A stretch of 64,000 nucleotides of DNA from Foliimonas ilicis (GTDB lineage Bacteria; Pseudomonadota; Alphaproteobacteria; Rhizobiales; Rhizobiaceae): assembly GCF_039939195.1 (NCBI RefSeq), contig NZ_JBDUUH010000003.1, positions 124,001-188,000 on the forward strand. The letters run 5' to 3'. Positions 1-7,166 of this stretch are shown piece by piece. Below the pieces are notes generated by a model. The model searched no databases. It saw only the letters and a list, made by a program, of their open reading frames with translations, and had not been told where the DNA came from. Every line of letters starts with the position of its first letter. Positions within the stretch are counted from its first letter, which is position 1. Made by a program: the position numbers and the translations under genes.

Positions 1-982
1 GTTCAGATTCAAGAAGACCAGCATTGTTTTGGGAGTTTTGGCCGGTGTCCTATGCGCAGGCAGCGCCTGGGCTGAAACCAAGATGCGCCTTGCCGTCGAA
101 ACGACGGGCGGCGATCCGACAAATGTCATGCTTTCCGCATTCCGCGACGAACTCAAGGCCTCGGCAGGCGACGAACTTGCAATCGAGTTTTTCGACGGCG
201 GATCGCTCGGCGATGAAAACGCGTTGGCGGAACTCATCCGCGCAGGCGCCGTCGAAGTCATTCCTCTGGGTTCGGACGGCGTTGCCGCACTGGACGAAAA
301 ATATTCGATTTTCGACACGCCTTTCCTGTTCTCCGGCAAGGAGCAGGCCCGCGCGGTGCTGGACGGTGAACTCGGCGACCTGATGGCTGCTTCGCTGCGC
401 GAAAAGGCCAATCTCGAAGTTCTGGCTTTTGGTGAGCTCGGCGTCCGCGTCATCAGCAATTCGAAGAAGGCGATCATGACGCCTGCCGATCTTTCCGGCA
501 TGAAGATCCGCACGCCGAACAGCCCGACCCGCATCATGGCCTTCCAGACGCTGGGTGCCGCGCCAACGACGCTTGCCCTCGGCGAAGTCTATATGGGTCT
601 CAAGCAGGGCGTCATCGACGGTCAGGAAAACCCGCTGTCGGTCATCAAGGAATTCTCCCTCTTCGAGACCCAGCCGCATATATCGCTGACCAACCATATC
701 TACACGCCGATCACGCTGGTTATGAACGGCCAGGCATTCGATGCGCTTTCGGACGATCTGAAGGCCAAGGTGAAGGCGGCGGCGGAAGCGAGTGTTCAGA
801 AGACGCGCGATCTTTCCGATGAAAGCGACTCCAAGCTGGTGGCTGAATTCGAAAAGAGCGGCGTCACGGTCACGCGTCCCGACATTGCATCGTTCCAGAC
901 GGCTGCTGCCCCGGTTCGTGAAAAGATCGCCGAGATCGTCACACCGGAATTTATGGCAAAGGTCGAGGGAGCGATCCGTTGA
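1..982 (+). CDS. TRAP transporter solute-binding protein, DctP family (5' end outside window)
   Basis: Periplasmic solute receptor of a tripartite ATP-independent transporter. The reading frame is open to the left edge (first full codon at base 2), and the visible residues RFKKTSIVLGVLAGVLCAGS followed by AWA are most of a signal peptide, so only a few N-terminal codons are missing; a TTG at 29 lies inside the signal peptide and is unlikely to be the start. The mature part has the DctP pattern: a ligand-pocket region with KIRTPNSP, then GEVYMGLKQGVIDGQENP, the family signature for the conserved hinge. About 326 residues are visible, normal for the family. The stop overlaps the next gene by 4 nt (TTGA) and the two permease genes follow, so this is one operon. 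The ligand is unknown; the linked enzymes suggest an organic acid. Confidence 0.93.
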   Translation, partial: FRFKKTSIVLGVLAGVLCAGSAWAETKMRLAVETTGGDPTNVMLSAFRDELKASAGDELAIEFFDGGSLGDENALAELIRAGAVEVIPLGSDGVAALDEKYSIFDTPFLFSGKEQARAVLDGELGDLMAASLREKANLEVLAFGELGVRVISNSKKAIMTPADLSGMKIRTPNSPTRIMAFQTLGAAPTTLALGEVYMGLKQGVIDGQENPLSVIKEFSLFETQPHISLTNHIYTPITLVMNGQAFDALSDDLKAKVKAAAEASVQKTRDLSDESDSKLVAEFEKSGVTVTRPDIASFQTAAAPVREKIAEIVTPEFMAKVEGAIR

Positions 983-1785
983 GCGTTCTCGCAACAAAGG
1001 CCCCGGCATCAGCCGGGGCATATCCCCGCTTTCGCTACGATGGTTCGGGCGATCTCGCGCGCATCGGCCTGATCTACATCGCTTCCAGCGTCGTGATGGA
1101 AGAGGAAATGTGGGCGATGTCCGCCGAAGGCGTCTCCACGCACACGGCCCGCATCCGCTTGCCCAAGGTCACGGTCGAAGGCATCGAGGAAATGATGAAC
1201 GCGCCGGAGCTGGAACAGGCTGCGCGCATGGCGGCAGCGGCTCCCATCGACGTTCTTCTTTTCGGCGGCACCAGCGCATCCTTTTTGCACGGCACGGCCT
1301 ATGACCGCGCGCTGATTTCGAAAATCGAGCAATGGGTGCCCGGTCCAAAGGTGACGACCGCATCTACCGCAACGCTTGCGGCTTTGAAAAAAGTGAAAGC
1401 AGGCAAGATCGCATTGGCGACGCCTTACCTGTCCGAAATCCATCAGCGCGCGATCCGTTTTCTCGAAGAAAACGGCCATGAAGTCGTCAAAAGTGCGCAT
1501 CTGGACATTTCCGACGACCACGCGCTGGCTGAAGTGCCGCTCGAGAAAGTCTATGATCATGTGCTTTCGGTCGATCACCCGGATGCCACGGCCATATTCG
1601 TTTCCTGCACGAATTTCCGCACCGTCGGCGCTATCGAGGCGCTCGAAGATCGCCTTGGCAAGCCGGTGATATCGGCCATTCAGGCGTCGTTCTGGCATTG
1701 CCTTGAACTCACCGGAACAGTCGGTGCGCGGCCAGGCTACGGGCGGCTTTTCGATGGTCGCATTGCTGAAGGGAGTGAACGATGA
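979..1785 (+). CDS. Asp/Glu racemase superfamily protein, arylmalonate decarboxylase / maleate isomerase-like
   Basis: Cytoplasmic enzyme of the aspartate/glutamate racemase fold, 268 aa, TTG start inside the preceding stop (TTGA). The N-terminal half carries LLFGGTSASF (around residues 93-102), where racemases and maleate isomerases have a catalytic cysteine; here it is Gly97. The second-half cysteine is present in FVSCTNFRT (Cys210). Family knowledge: two Cys give racemase or isomerase activity, whereas arylmalonate decarboxylase has a Gly in the first site and keeps only the second Cys, within a similar GTSxSF motif. I therefore infer a decarboxylase-like or isomerase-like activity on a dicarboxylate. 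It sits between the TRAP receptor and permease genes, so it probably acts on the imported acid. The substrate is not deducible from sequence alone. Confidence 0.8.
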   Translation: MSVLATKAPASAGAYPRFRYDGSGDLARIGLIYIASSVVMEEEMWAMSAEGVSTHTARIRLPKVTVEGIEEMMNAPELEQAARMAAAAPIDVLLFGGTSASFLHGTAYDRALISKIEQWVPGPKVTTASTATLAALKKVKAGKIALATPYLSEIHQRAIRFLEENGHEVVKSAHLDISDDHALAEVPLEKVYDHVLSVDHPDATAIFVSCTNFRTVGAIEALEDRLGKPVISAIQASFWHCLELTGTVGARPGYGRLFDGRIAEGSER

Positions 1786-2297
1786 GCGATGCTATCGCGC
1801 CTTTACCCAGCGAAATTCTTGCCGACCCCAAGCCGGATCGTCGTTCTGCCAAGGCTTGGGCAATATGGGGTGTCGAGACAGCAGCTATCACGCTACTCGT
1901 CTTCCTCGTCGGCCTCGTTCTCGCAAATTCGCTCGGACGTTATTTCCTGTCAAAGCCGCTGCCTTGGACGGAGGAAGTCGTCACTGCACTTCTTATGTGG
2001 TTGGGCGCGCTTGGCATCACGATCGGTGCGCTCAAGAACGAGCTGATCCGCTGCGAAATCTGGACGCATCGCATTACGGGCATGCCAAAGCGGCTTCTGG
2101 GAATATTCCACACGGTTTTCGGCATCGCCGTTCTCGTCGCCCTCGCGATCCTCGCCTGGCAGTACCTCGCCATCTTCGGAAACGACAAAACACCCATTCT
2201 CGGTATCCGCAAATCGGTGGCGATCAGCGGGATTCTGGCAACGTCCGCAGGTCTCATCCTTGCCTTTGTCGTCAATTTTTTTGAGCAGGAGAAATAG
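1782..2297 (+). CDS. TRAP transporter small permease, DctQ family
   Basis: Small membrane subunit of the TRAP transporter, 171 aa. The ATG overlaps the stop of the preceding gene (ATGA). Four hydrophobic segments are visible, at about residues 30-50, 65-85, 105-130 and 145-165. The region LPWTEEVVTALLMWLGALG matches the conserved W-x-E-E patch of DctQ proteins. It would form the membrane complex with the large permease encoded 2 nt downstream. Confidence 0.92.
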   Translation: MSDAIAPLPSEILADPKPDRRSAKAWAIWGVETAAITLLVFLVGLVLANSLGRYFLSKPLPWTEEVVTALLMWLGALGITIGALKNELIRCEIWTHRITGMPKRLLGIFHTVFGIAVLVALAILAWQYLAIFGNDKTPILGIRKSVAISGILATSAGLILAFVVNFFEQEK

Positions 2298-2299
2298 CC

Positions 2300-3580
2300 G
2301 TGCTCGGTCTTGCCGCATTCACACTCCTTGCTCTATGCGCCTTCGTTCTGATCGGTCTGCCGATCGTCATTTCGCTCGTGGCATCCGTGCTGCTTTTCCT
2401 CGCCTTTAGCGGCGGTTGGGCGCTCGCCCTGCCGCAGCAGACGCTTGGCGGCGTCGGCGATTATATTCTCATCACGCTGCCGCTTTTCATCCTTGCTGGC
2501 GGCATCATGAACGCCACTGGCATTGCCGACCGCCTGTTCGATTTCGGCGTCGCACTCGTCGGCTGGCTGAGAGGCGGCCTTGCCCATGTGGATGTGGCCG
2601 CAAGCGTGATGTTCGGCGGCATGATCGGCACTTCGGTGGCCGACCTTGCTGGCACCGGTTCGGTGACGATCCCCAAGCTGAAAGCCCATGGTTATCCGGG
2701 GCCTTTTGCGGCGGCGGTTACGGCCACGTCTTCGGGCATCGGTATTCTCATTCCGCCCAGTTCCCCGATGATCCTTTACTCCGCAGTCACTGGAACGTCG
2801 CTTGGAGCACTGTTTCTCGCAGGCGTCATTCCCGGCCTTCTGATGGCGCTGGCCATGATGATCACCATTTCGATCCTCGCGCGACGCAACGGCTGGCAAG
2901 CAGTCGGAACGTTTCAGTGGAAAGAGGTGCTGCGCACCGGCGTCCACGCAATACTTCCGCTTGGCATGCCCGGCATGATCCTTTGCGGATTGGTGTTCGG
3001 CATCTTCACGCCGACGGAAGCGGGCGCGTTTGCAGTCGCCTATGCGCTGATCCTTGCAGGGCTTGTCTACCGCACGCTGACGCTCGCCAATATGCGCCGG
3101 GCGCTGGTGGATTCGTCCATTCTGACCGGTGAAGTCCTTATGGTCGTCGGGTTTTCAACGGCTCTCGGCTGGGCACTTTCACAGGCAGGCGTGCCAGCCG
3201 CACTTGCACATGGGCTGGACGTCATCTTCCCGTTCGAGAACACGACGATGCGCATCTTTGCATTGCTGTTCCTGGCGCTCATCGCCGGAATGGTACTCGA
3301 TCCGCTCATCCCCATGATCATGCCGGTGCTGCTTCCGTCATTGACCATGATGGATGTCGATCTCGTCCATTTCGGGGTTCTGATGGTGACGACCGTGGTG
3401 ATCGGCCAGGTAACGCCGCCTGTCGCAATCGCTCTGCTTGTCGCAGCCAAGATCGGCAATGAGGATGTGCTGAAGGTCACGAAGGCGAATACGCCGTTCC
3501 TGATCACTCTGGTCCTATTCCTTATCCTGCTGACGATGGTGCCTTCGCTGTCGACCTTCCTTCCTGCCTTGTTGAAGTAG
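2300..3580 (+). CDS. TRAP transporter large permease, DctM family
   Basis: Transport-channel subunit of the TRAP system, 426 aa with about 12 hydrophobic segments. GTG start, 2 nt after the small permease stop. Typical DctM stretches are visible: PLFILAGGIMNATGIADRLF near residue 55-75, GGMIGTSVADLAGTGSVTIP near 110-130, IGILIPPSSPMILYS near 145-160, and LDPLIPMIMPVLLP near 335-348. Length and organisation are normal. It is the last gene of the TRAP operon; the next gene is on the other strand. Confidence 0.94.
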   Translation: MLGLAAFTLLALCAFVLIGLPIVISLVASVLLFLAFSGGWALALPQQTLGGVGDYILITLPLFILAGGIMNATGIADRLFDFGVALVGWLRGGLAHVDVAASVMFGGMIGTSVADLAGTGSVTIPKLKAHGYPGPFAAAVTATSSGIGILIPPSSPMILYSAVTGTSLGALFLAGVIPGLLMALAMMITISILARRNGWQAVGTFQWKEVLRTGVHAILPLGMPGMILCGLVFGIFTPTEAGAFAVAYALILAGLVYRTLTLANMRRALVDSSILTGEVLMVVGFSTALGWALSQAGVPAALAHGLDVIFPFENTTMRIFALLFLALIAGMVLDPLIPMIMPVLLPSLTMMDVDLVHFGVLMVTTVVIGQVTPPVAIALLVAAKIGNEDVLKVTKANTPFLITLVLFLILLTMVPSLSTFLPALLK

Positions 3581-3588
3581 GCCGCAGC

Positions 3589-3614
3589 GCCCGCAGCCGT
3601 TAATGGTTGCGGGC
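3589..3614. terminator. Hairpin between convergent genes (candidate bidirectional terminator)
   Basis: GCCCGCAGCC and GGTTGCGGGC form a 10-bp stem with one G-U type mismatch around a 6-nt loop, between the dctM stop and the GntR stop. No clear U-tract follows on either strand, so it may be a weak or Rho-assisted terminator. Confidence 0.45.
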
Positions 3615-3622
3615 AGCCTCGG

Positions 3623-4333
3623 CTAAAGCCCGTCGAACATACGCTTTCGTGCGCTGGAAATATGCAGCGCCATCAGTTCGCCAGCCTCTTCGGGCCGCCG
3701 CTGTTCGATAGCGTTGAAGATTTCGATATGCTCCTGCTGCACGAGTTGAAGGCGCGCCACTGGCCGCAGCAGGGAAAGGTTGCGGGCAAGGTTCATCCCA
3801 ACCCGGACATTCTGCTCCAGCGAGTTGTGAACCATGATGTGGTAGGGATTGCGGGTGGCAAGCGCCACTGCGCGATGGAACCGCGCATCGGCATCCACGC
3901 CCAGCTTTTTGGTCGCAATGCATTCCTCAAGTTCAGACAAGGATGCCTGCAGTTCCTGCAGTTCATCCTGTTCCCATGACCGCGCGGCGAGACTGGCGGA
4001 TGCGGCCTCGAAGCCGATCCGAAAATCGTAGCAGCGCTGGATGTCGCTGACCGACCCGATTTCGACGAAACGCAGGACATTGGCATCCGGGCGGCGAAGC
4101 ACGAAGCTTCCCGACCCCTGCCTTGATTGAATAAGCCCGTCTTCACGAAGGCGTGCCAGTGCTTCCCGTATGATTGGTCGCGACGCGCCGAAACGCTGGC
4201 CAAGCTCGGACTCGCTCGGAAGACGGGAGAGTTCGGCAAACTCGCCTGAAGTAATCAGCTTGAAGATGCCATCATAGATGTAATCACCGAGCTTGCGTTC
4301 AGGTCCTGTCCGATTGTTGTCCGCTCTCGTCAT
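3623..4333 (-). CDS. GntR family transcriptional regulator with FCD domain
   Basis: DNA-binding regulator, 236 aa. The N-terminal winged helix-turn-helix (about residues 15-80) includes LPSESELGQRFGASRPIIRE and the wing QSRQGSGSFV. The C-terminal all-helical FCD ligand domain (about 95-225) has the metal-site histidines in the expected spacing (DARFHRAV, HIMVHNS, QEHIEIFNAI). It lies between the TRAP operon (convergent) and the dehydrogenase genes (divergent), so it most likely controls these in response to the transported acid or a breakdown product. A FadR-type operator match is present in the divergent promoter region. Confidence 0.92.
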   Translation of the reverse strand: MTRADNNRTGPERKLGDYIYDGIFKLITSGEFAELSRLPSESELGQRFGASRPIIREALARLREDGLIQSRQGSGSFVLRRPDANVLRFVEIGSVSDIQRCYDFRIGFEAASASLAARSWEQDELQELQASLSELEECIATKKLGVDADARFHRAVALATRNPYHIMVHNSLEQNVRVGMNLARNLSLLRPVARLQLVQQEHIEIFNAIEQRRPEEAGELMALHISSARKRMFDGL

Positions 4334-4484
4334 TTCGCCGCCCGGTTCCTTATGCGCGTACTGTCCATCGGTATCCTTGAGTACAAATTCTTACAAGTTG
4401 ACGATGGGAGTTTCATACCATAAACCGAGCTGAAATAGCATATTATAATTGGATAGTTCGGCATTACATTAGGTAGCTATATGG

Positions 4485-4495
4485 TTGTAAGACAA
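4485..4495. promoter_or_regulatory. Candidate GntR/FadR-type operator TTGTAAGACAA
   Basis: The 11-mer fits the FadR-subfamily consensus TNGTNNNACNA exactly and lies 43 nt before the oxidoreductase start, in the 204-nt divergent region with the gntR gene. A second TTGTAAGA half-site occurs on the minus strand at about 4389-4396. Supported by motif match and position only. Confidence 0.45.
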
Positions 4496-4537
4496 ATCAT
4501 ATCCGTGACGCTGCAAGCCACGGGAAAAAATTGAAGT

Positions 4538-5557
4538 ATGTCCTTCAAAACCAATGAGACACTTCGCGTTGGGTTGGCGGGCGCTGGTGCCATCAGCTTG
4601 TTTCACATGCGCGGCTGGGAAGCTGTGGAGGGCGCCGAGATCGTCGCTATTGCCGACCCGGATTTGAGCAAAGCGCGCGCTCGGGCGGAAGAGTTCGGCA
4701 TCTCTGCGGTCTATGCCGACGTTGCGGAAATGATCAGCCGCGAGCGGCTCGATGCGATCGACATCGCTGCCCCGGTAGGTCTTCATGCGCCGCTGGTCCG
4801 CTTGTCGGCCGATGCCGGTGTGCACGTCATGTGCCAGAAACCGTTGACGCCCTCCGTTGCCGAGGCCGAAGAACTGATTGCCTATGTGGGCGATCGTGTC
4901 CGCTTCTGCGTGCATGAGAATTATCGTTTCCGGCCTCACTATGAGGATGTCCGGCGCATGATCGCGGAAGGCCGCATCGGCGAAGTTCAGCATGCGCGCC
5001 TCACCATGCGTTCCGCCTCGATGGTGGCACCCGAAGGCGAAACGCCTTTTCTGCTTGGACGCCAGCCTTATCTGGCCGAGTTTCCCCGCCTGCTGATTTT
5101 CGAAATGCTGATCCATCAACTGGACGCCTTGCGGGCAACGCTTGGCGAGCTTGATGTCGTCTCTGCGCATACGGCCAAAACCAACAGGGCGCTGGCTGGC
5201 GAAGATGTGGGCGTTATCGTCATGACCGGAAGGTCGAGCGGATGCAGCGTCGTGCTGGACGGTAACATCTCCGCAATGGGCTACCCGCCGCTGCCGACGG
5301 ACAGGCTGGAAATCGTCGGTTCGAAAGACACGCTGATCCTTGACCGTGACGTTATCTATTGCGTGAGCAACCCATCGGAAATCGTCAAACACGATCTGAC
5401 AGCCAATTATCAAGCCTGCTTCAGCGGTTTGATCAGGAACTTTGTCGAGTGCCTGAAAACCGGCGAAAAGTTCGCGACGGATCGCCTTGATAATCTCGAA
5501 ACGTTGCGGTTGATGGAAAATACCTACAGCGCTGCGGATCGTTCGCGGCGCTACTGA
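4538..5557 (+). CDS. Gfo/Idh/MocA family NAD(P)-dependent oxidoreductase
   Basis: Cytoplasmic dehydrogenase, 339 aa, normal length. The N-terminal Rossmann fold starts with VGLAGAGAISLFHMRG (residues 11-26). The family's EKP motif is present as CQKPL near residue 100, with Gln in place of Glu. The C-terminal half has the substrate-domain motif LIFEMLIHQLDAL, with the conserved His near residue 190. These enzymes usually oxidise sugars, inositols or sugar lactones; the neighbouring semialdehyde dehydrogenase and TRAP genes favour a sugar-acid type pathway. It is transcribed away from the GntR regulator and is followed 67 nt later by the aldehyde dehydrogenase gene, probably in the same transcript. 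The exact substrate cannot be read. Confidence 0.88.
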   Translation: MSFKTNETLRVGLAGAGAISLFHMRGWEAVEGAEIVAIADPDLSKARARAEEFGISAVYADVAEMISRERLDAIDIAAPVGLHAPLVRLSADAGVHVMCQKPLTPSVAEAEELIAYVGDRVRFCVHENYRFRPHYEDVRRMIAEGRIGEVQHARLTMRSASMVAPEGETPFLLGRQPYLAEFPRLLIFEMLIHQLDALRATLGELDVVSAHTAKTNRALAGEDVGVIVMTGRSSGCSVVLDGNISAMGYPPLPTDRLEIVGSKDTLILDRDVIYCVSNPSEIVKHDLTANYQACFSGLIRNFVECLKTGEKFATDRLDNLETLRLMENTYSAADRSRRY

Positions 5558-5624
5558 TTTTATCCTACAGTGACTGGCCAGTGGATTCCGCTGCCAATAA
5601 AGAACATGAATCGGGAGAAGAGCG

Positions 5625-7166
5625 ATGGATTTGACAGGCGAACTGCTGATCGGCGGCACGGCCGTACGTGGCCAATCGGGCGAGATATTCGGTTTCGAAG
5701 CCGCTACCGGCAGTAAACTGCCTGTCTCTTTCGGCGGTGCGACGAAACAGGATCTCGAAAATGCCGCCTGCCTGGCATGGCAGGCATTTTCGACCTATCG
5801 CGAGACCGGCCTGGAAGAACGCGCCGCTTTTCTTGAGAAAATAGCCGAAAACATTCTGAATATCGGCGACGCCCTGGTCGAACGCGCAATGGCGGAAACA
5901 GGCTTGCCTAAAGGCCGCATCGAAGGCGAGCGCATGCGCACGGTGATCCAGTTACGCATGTTCGCGACGGAAGTGCGTTCGGGCAAGTTTCTGGAATTGC
6001 GTTTCGATCCGGCAGATCCTGAGCGCAAACCTGTGCCGAAGCCCGATCTGAAGCTTCGCAATGTCGCACTTGGCCCCGTTGCCGTGTTCGGAGCCTCGAA
6101 TTTCCCATTGGCCTTTTCGGTCGCGGGAGGCGACACGGCCTCGGCGCTGGCGGCCGGTTGCCCGGTCATCGTCAAGGCTCATTCGGCGCATCCCGGCACG
6201 TCCGAACTCGTTGGCCGGGCCGTTCAGAAGGCGGTCGCCGATTGCAAACTCCCCGTTGGCACGTTTGCGCTCCTGTTCGATTCCGGTCGCGAGATCGGCC
6301 AGGGGCTTGTGGCCGACAAGCGTATACGCGCGGTCGGTTTCACCGGCTCTCGCGGTGGTGGCACGGCATTGATGAAGATCGCAGCCGAACGCCGCCAGCC
6401 TATCCCGGTCTATGCGGAAATGAGCAGCATCAATCCCGTTATTCTTTTTCCGAATGCGCTGGAAAAGCGCGGTGCCGAGATTGGCAAAGCCTTCGTCGGC
6501 TCGCTGATACTCGGTGCGGGGCAATTCTGCACCAATCCGGGTCTTATTCTCGCAGTGGATGGCAAGGGCCTGGATGCATTTATCGATGCTGCGAGCCAGG
6601 CGCTGCTACAGGCCCCGGCCCAGACAATGCTTACAGGCGGCATCTGCAAGGCATACGCCTCCGGCGTCGCGAAGCTGGCCGGGCATGGCGAGGTAAAGTC
6701 GCTTTCGCAGGGCTTGGAAGGCACAGAGGCGCAAGGCCGCGCCGCCTTGTTTGAAACCACTGGCCGCGCGTTTTTGAAGCATCACGATTTGCAGGATGAA
6801 GTGTTCGGCGCGGCAGGCCTTATCGTGCGCTGCAAGGATGAAACGGAACTTATGGAAATAATCGATACGCTTGAGGGGCAGTTAACCGCAGCGCTTCATA
6901 TCGATGAAGCCGACCACCCTGCGGCTGCGAAAATCCTACCGAAGCTCGAACTTCTCGCTGGCCGTCTTCTGGTGAACGGCTTCGGAACCGGTGTCGAAGT
7001 CTCACCGGCGATGGTTCATGGCGGTCCTTATCCATCGACATCCGACGGCCGTTCGACTTCGGTCGGCACGATGGCGATTTACCGTTTTCTGCGGCCGGTC
7101 TGCTATCAGGATATTCCGGCGTCCCTCCTGCCGGATCACTTCGCCGCTGTCGCAAGCATACGCTGA
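5625..7166 (+). CDS. Aldehyde dehydrogenase, alpha-ketoglutarate semialdehyde (2,5-dioxovalerate) dehydrogenase type
   Basis: NAD(P)-dependent aldehyde dehydrogenase, 513 aa. Catalytic Cys302 lies in GQFCTNPGL and the general base Glu265 in YAEMSSINPV; GASNFPLAF supplies the conserved Asn, and GFTGSRGGG the cofactor loop. The EMSSINP form of the Glu motif is characteristic of the type III KGSADH group, which oxidises 2,5-dioxopentanoate to 2-oxoglutarate at the end of non-phosphorylating pentose, glucarate or hydroxyproline pathways. An AGGAGAA-like RBS (GGGAGAAGAGCG) precedes the ATG. Its last 31 nt overlap the convergent DUF2339 gene. The family assignment is firm, the substrate likely. Confidence 0.9.
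   Translation: MDLTGELLIGGTAVRGQSGEIFGFEAATGSKLPVSFGGATKQDLENAACLAWQAFSTYRETGLEERAAFLEKIAENILNIGDALVERAMAETGLPKGRIEGERMRTVIQLRMFATEVRSGKFLELRFDPADPERKPVPKPDLKLRNVALGPVAVFGASNFPLAFSVAGGDTASALAAGCPVIVKAHSAHPGTSELVGRAVQKAVADCKLPVGTFALLFDSGREIGQGLVADKRIRAVGFTGSRGGGTALMKIAAERRQPIPVYAEMSSINPVILFPNALEKRGAEIGKAFVGSLILGAGQFCTNPGLILAVDGKGLDAFIDAASQALLQAPAQTMLTGGICKAYASGVAKLAGHGEVKSLSQGLEGTEAQGRAALFETTGRAFLKHHDLQDEVFGAAGLIVRCKDETELMEIIDTLEGQLTAALHIDEADHPAAAKILPKLELLAGRLLVNGFGTGVEVSPAMVHGGPYPSTSDGRSTSVGTMAIYRFLRPVCYQDIPASLLPDHFAAVASIR

Noticed and set aside
4469..5659. Long open frame on the minus strand (396 codons) opposite the Gfo/Idh/MocA gene
   Set aside because: It mirrors the real gene, is rich in Arg, His and Gln, has no family motif and no RBS. 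Similar mirror frames opposite 1-982, 16427-18004, 26311-27534, 37000-38300 and 53355-54362 were rejected for the same reason.
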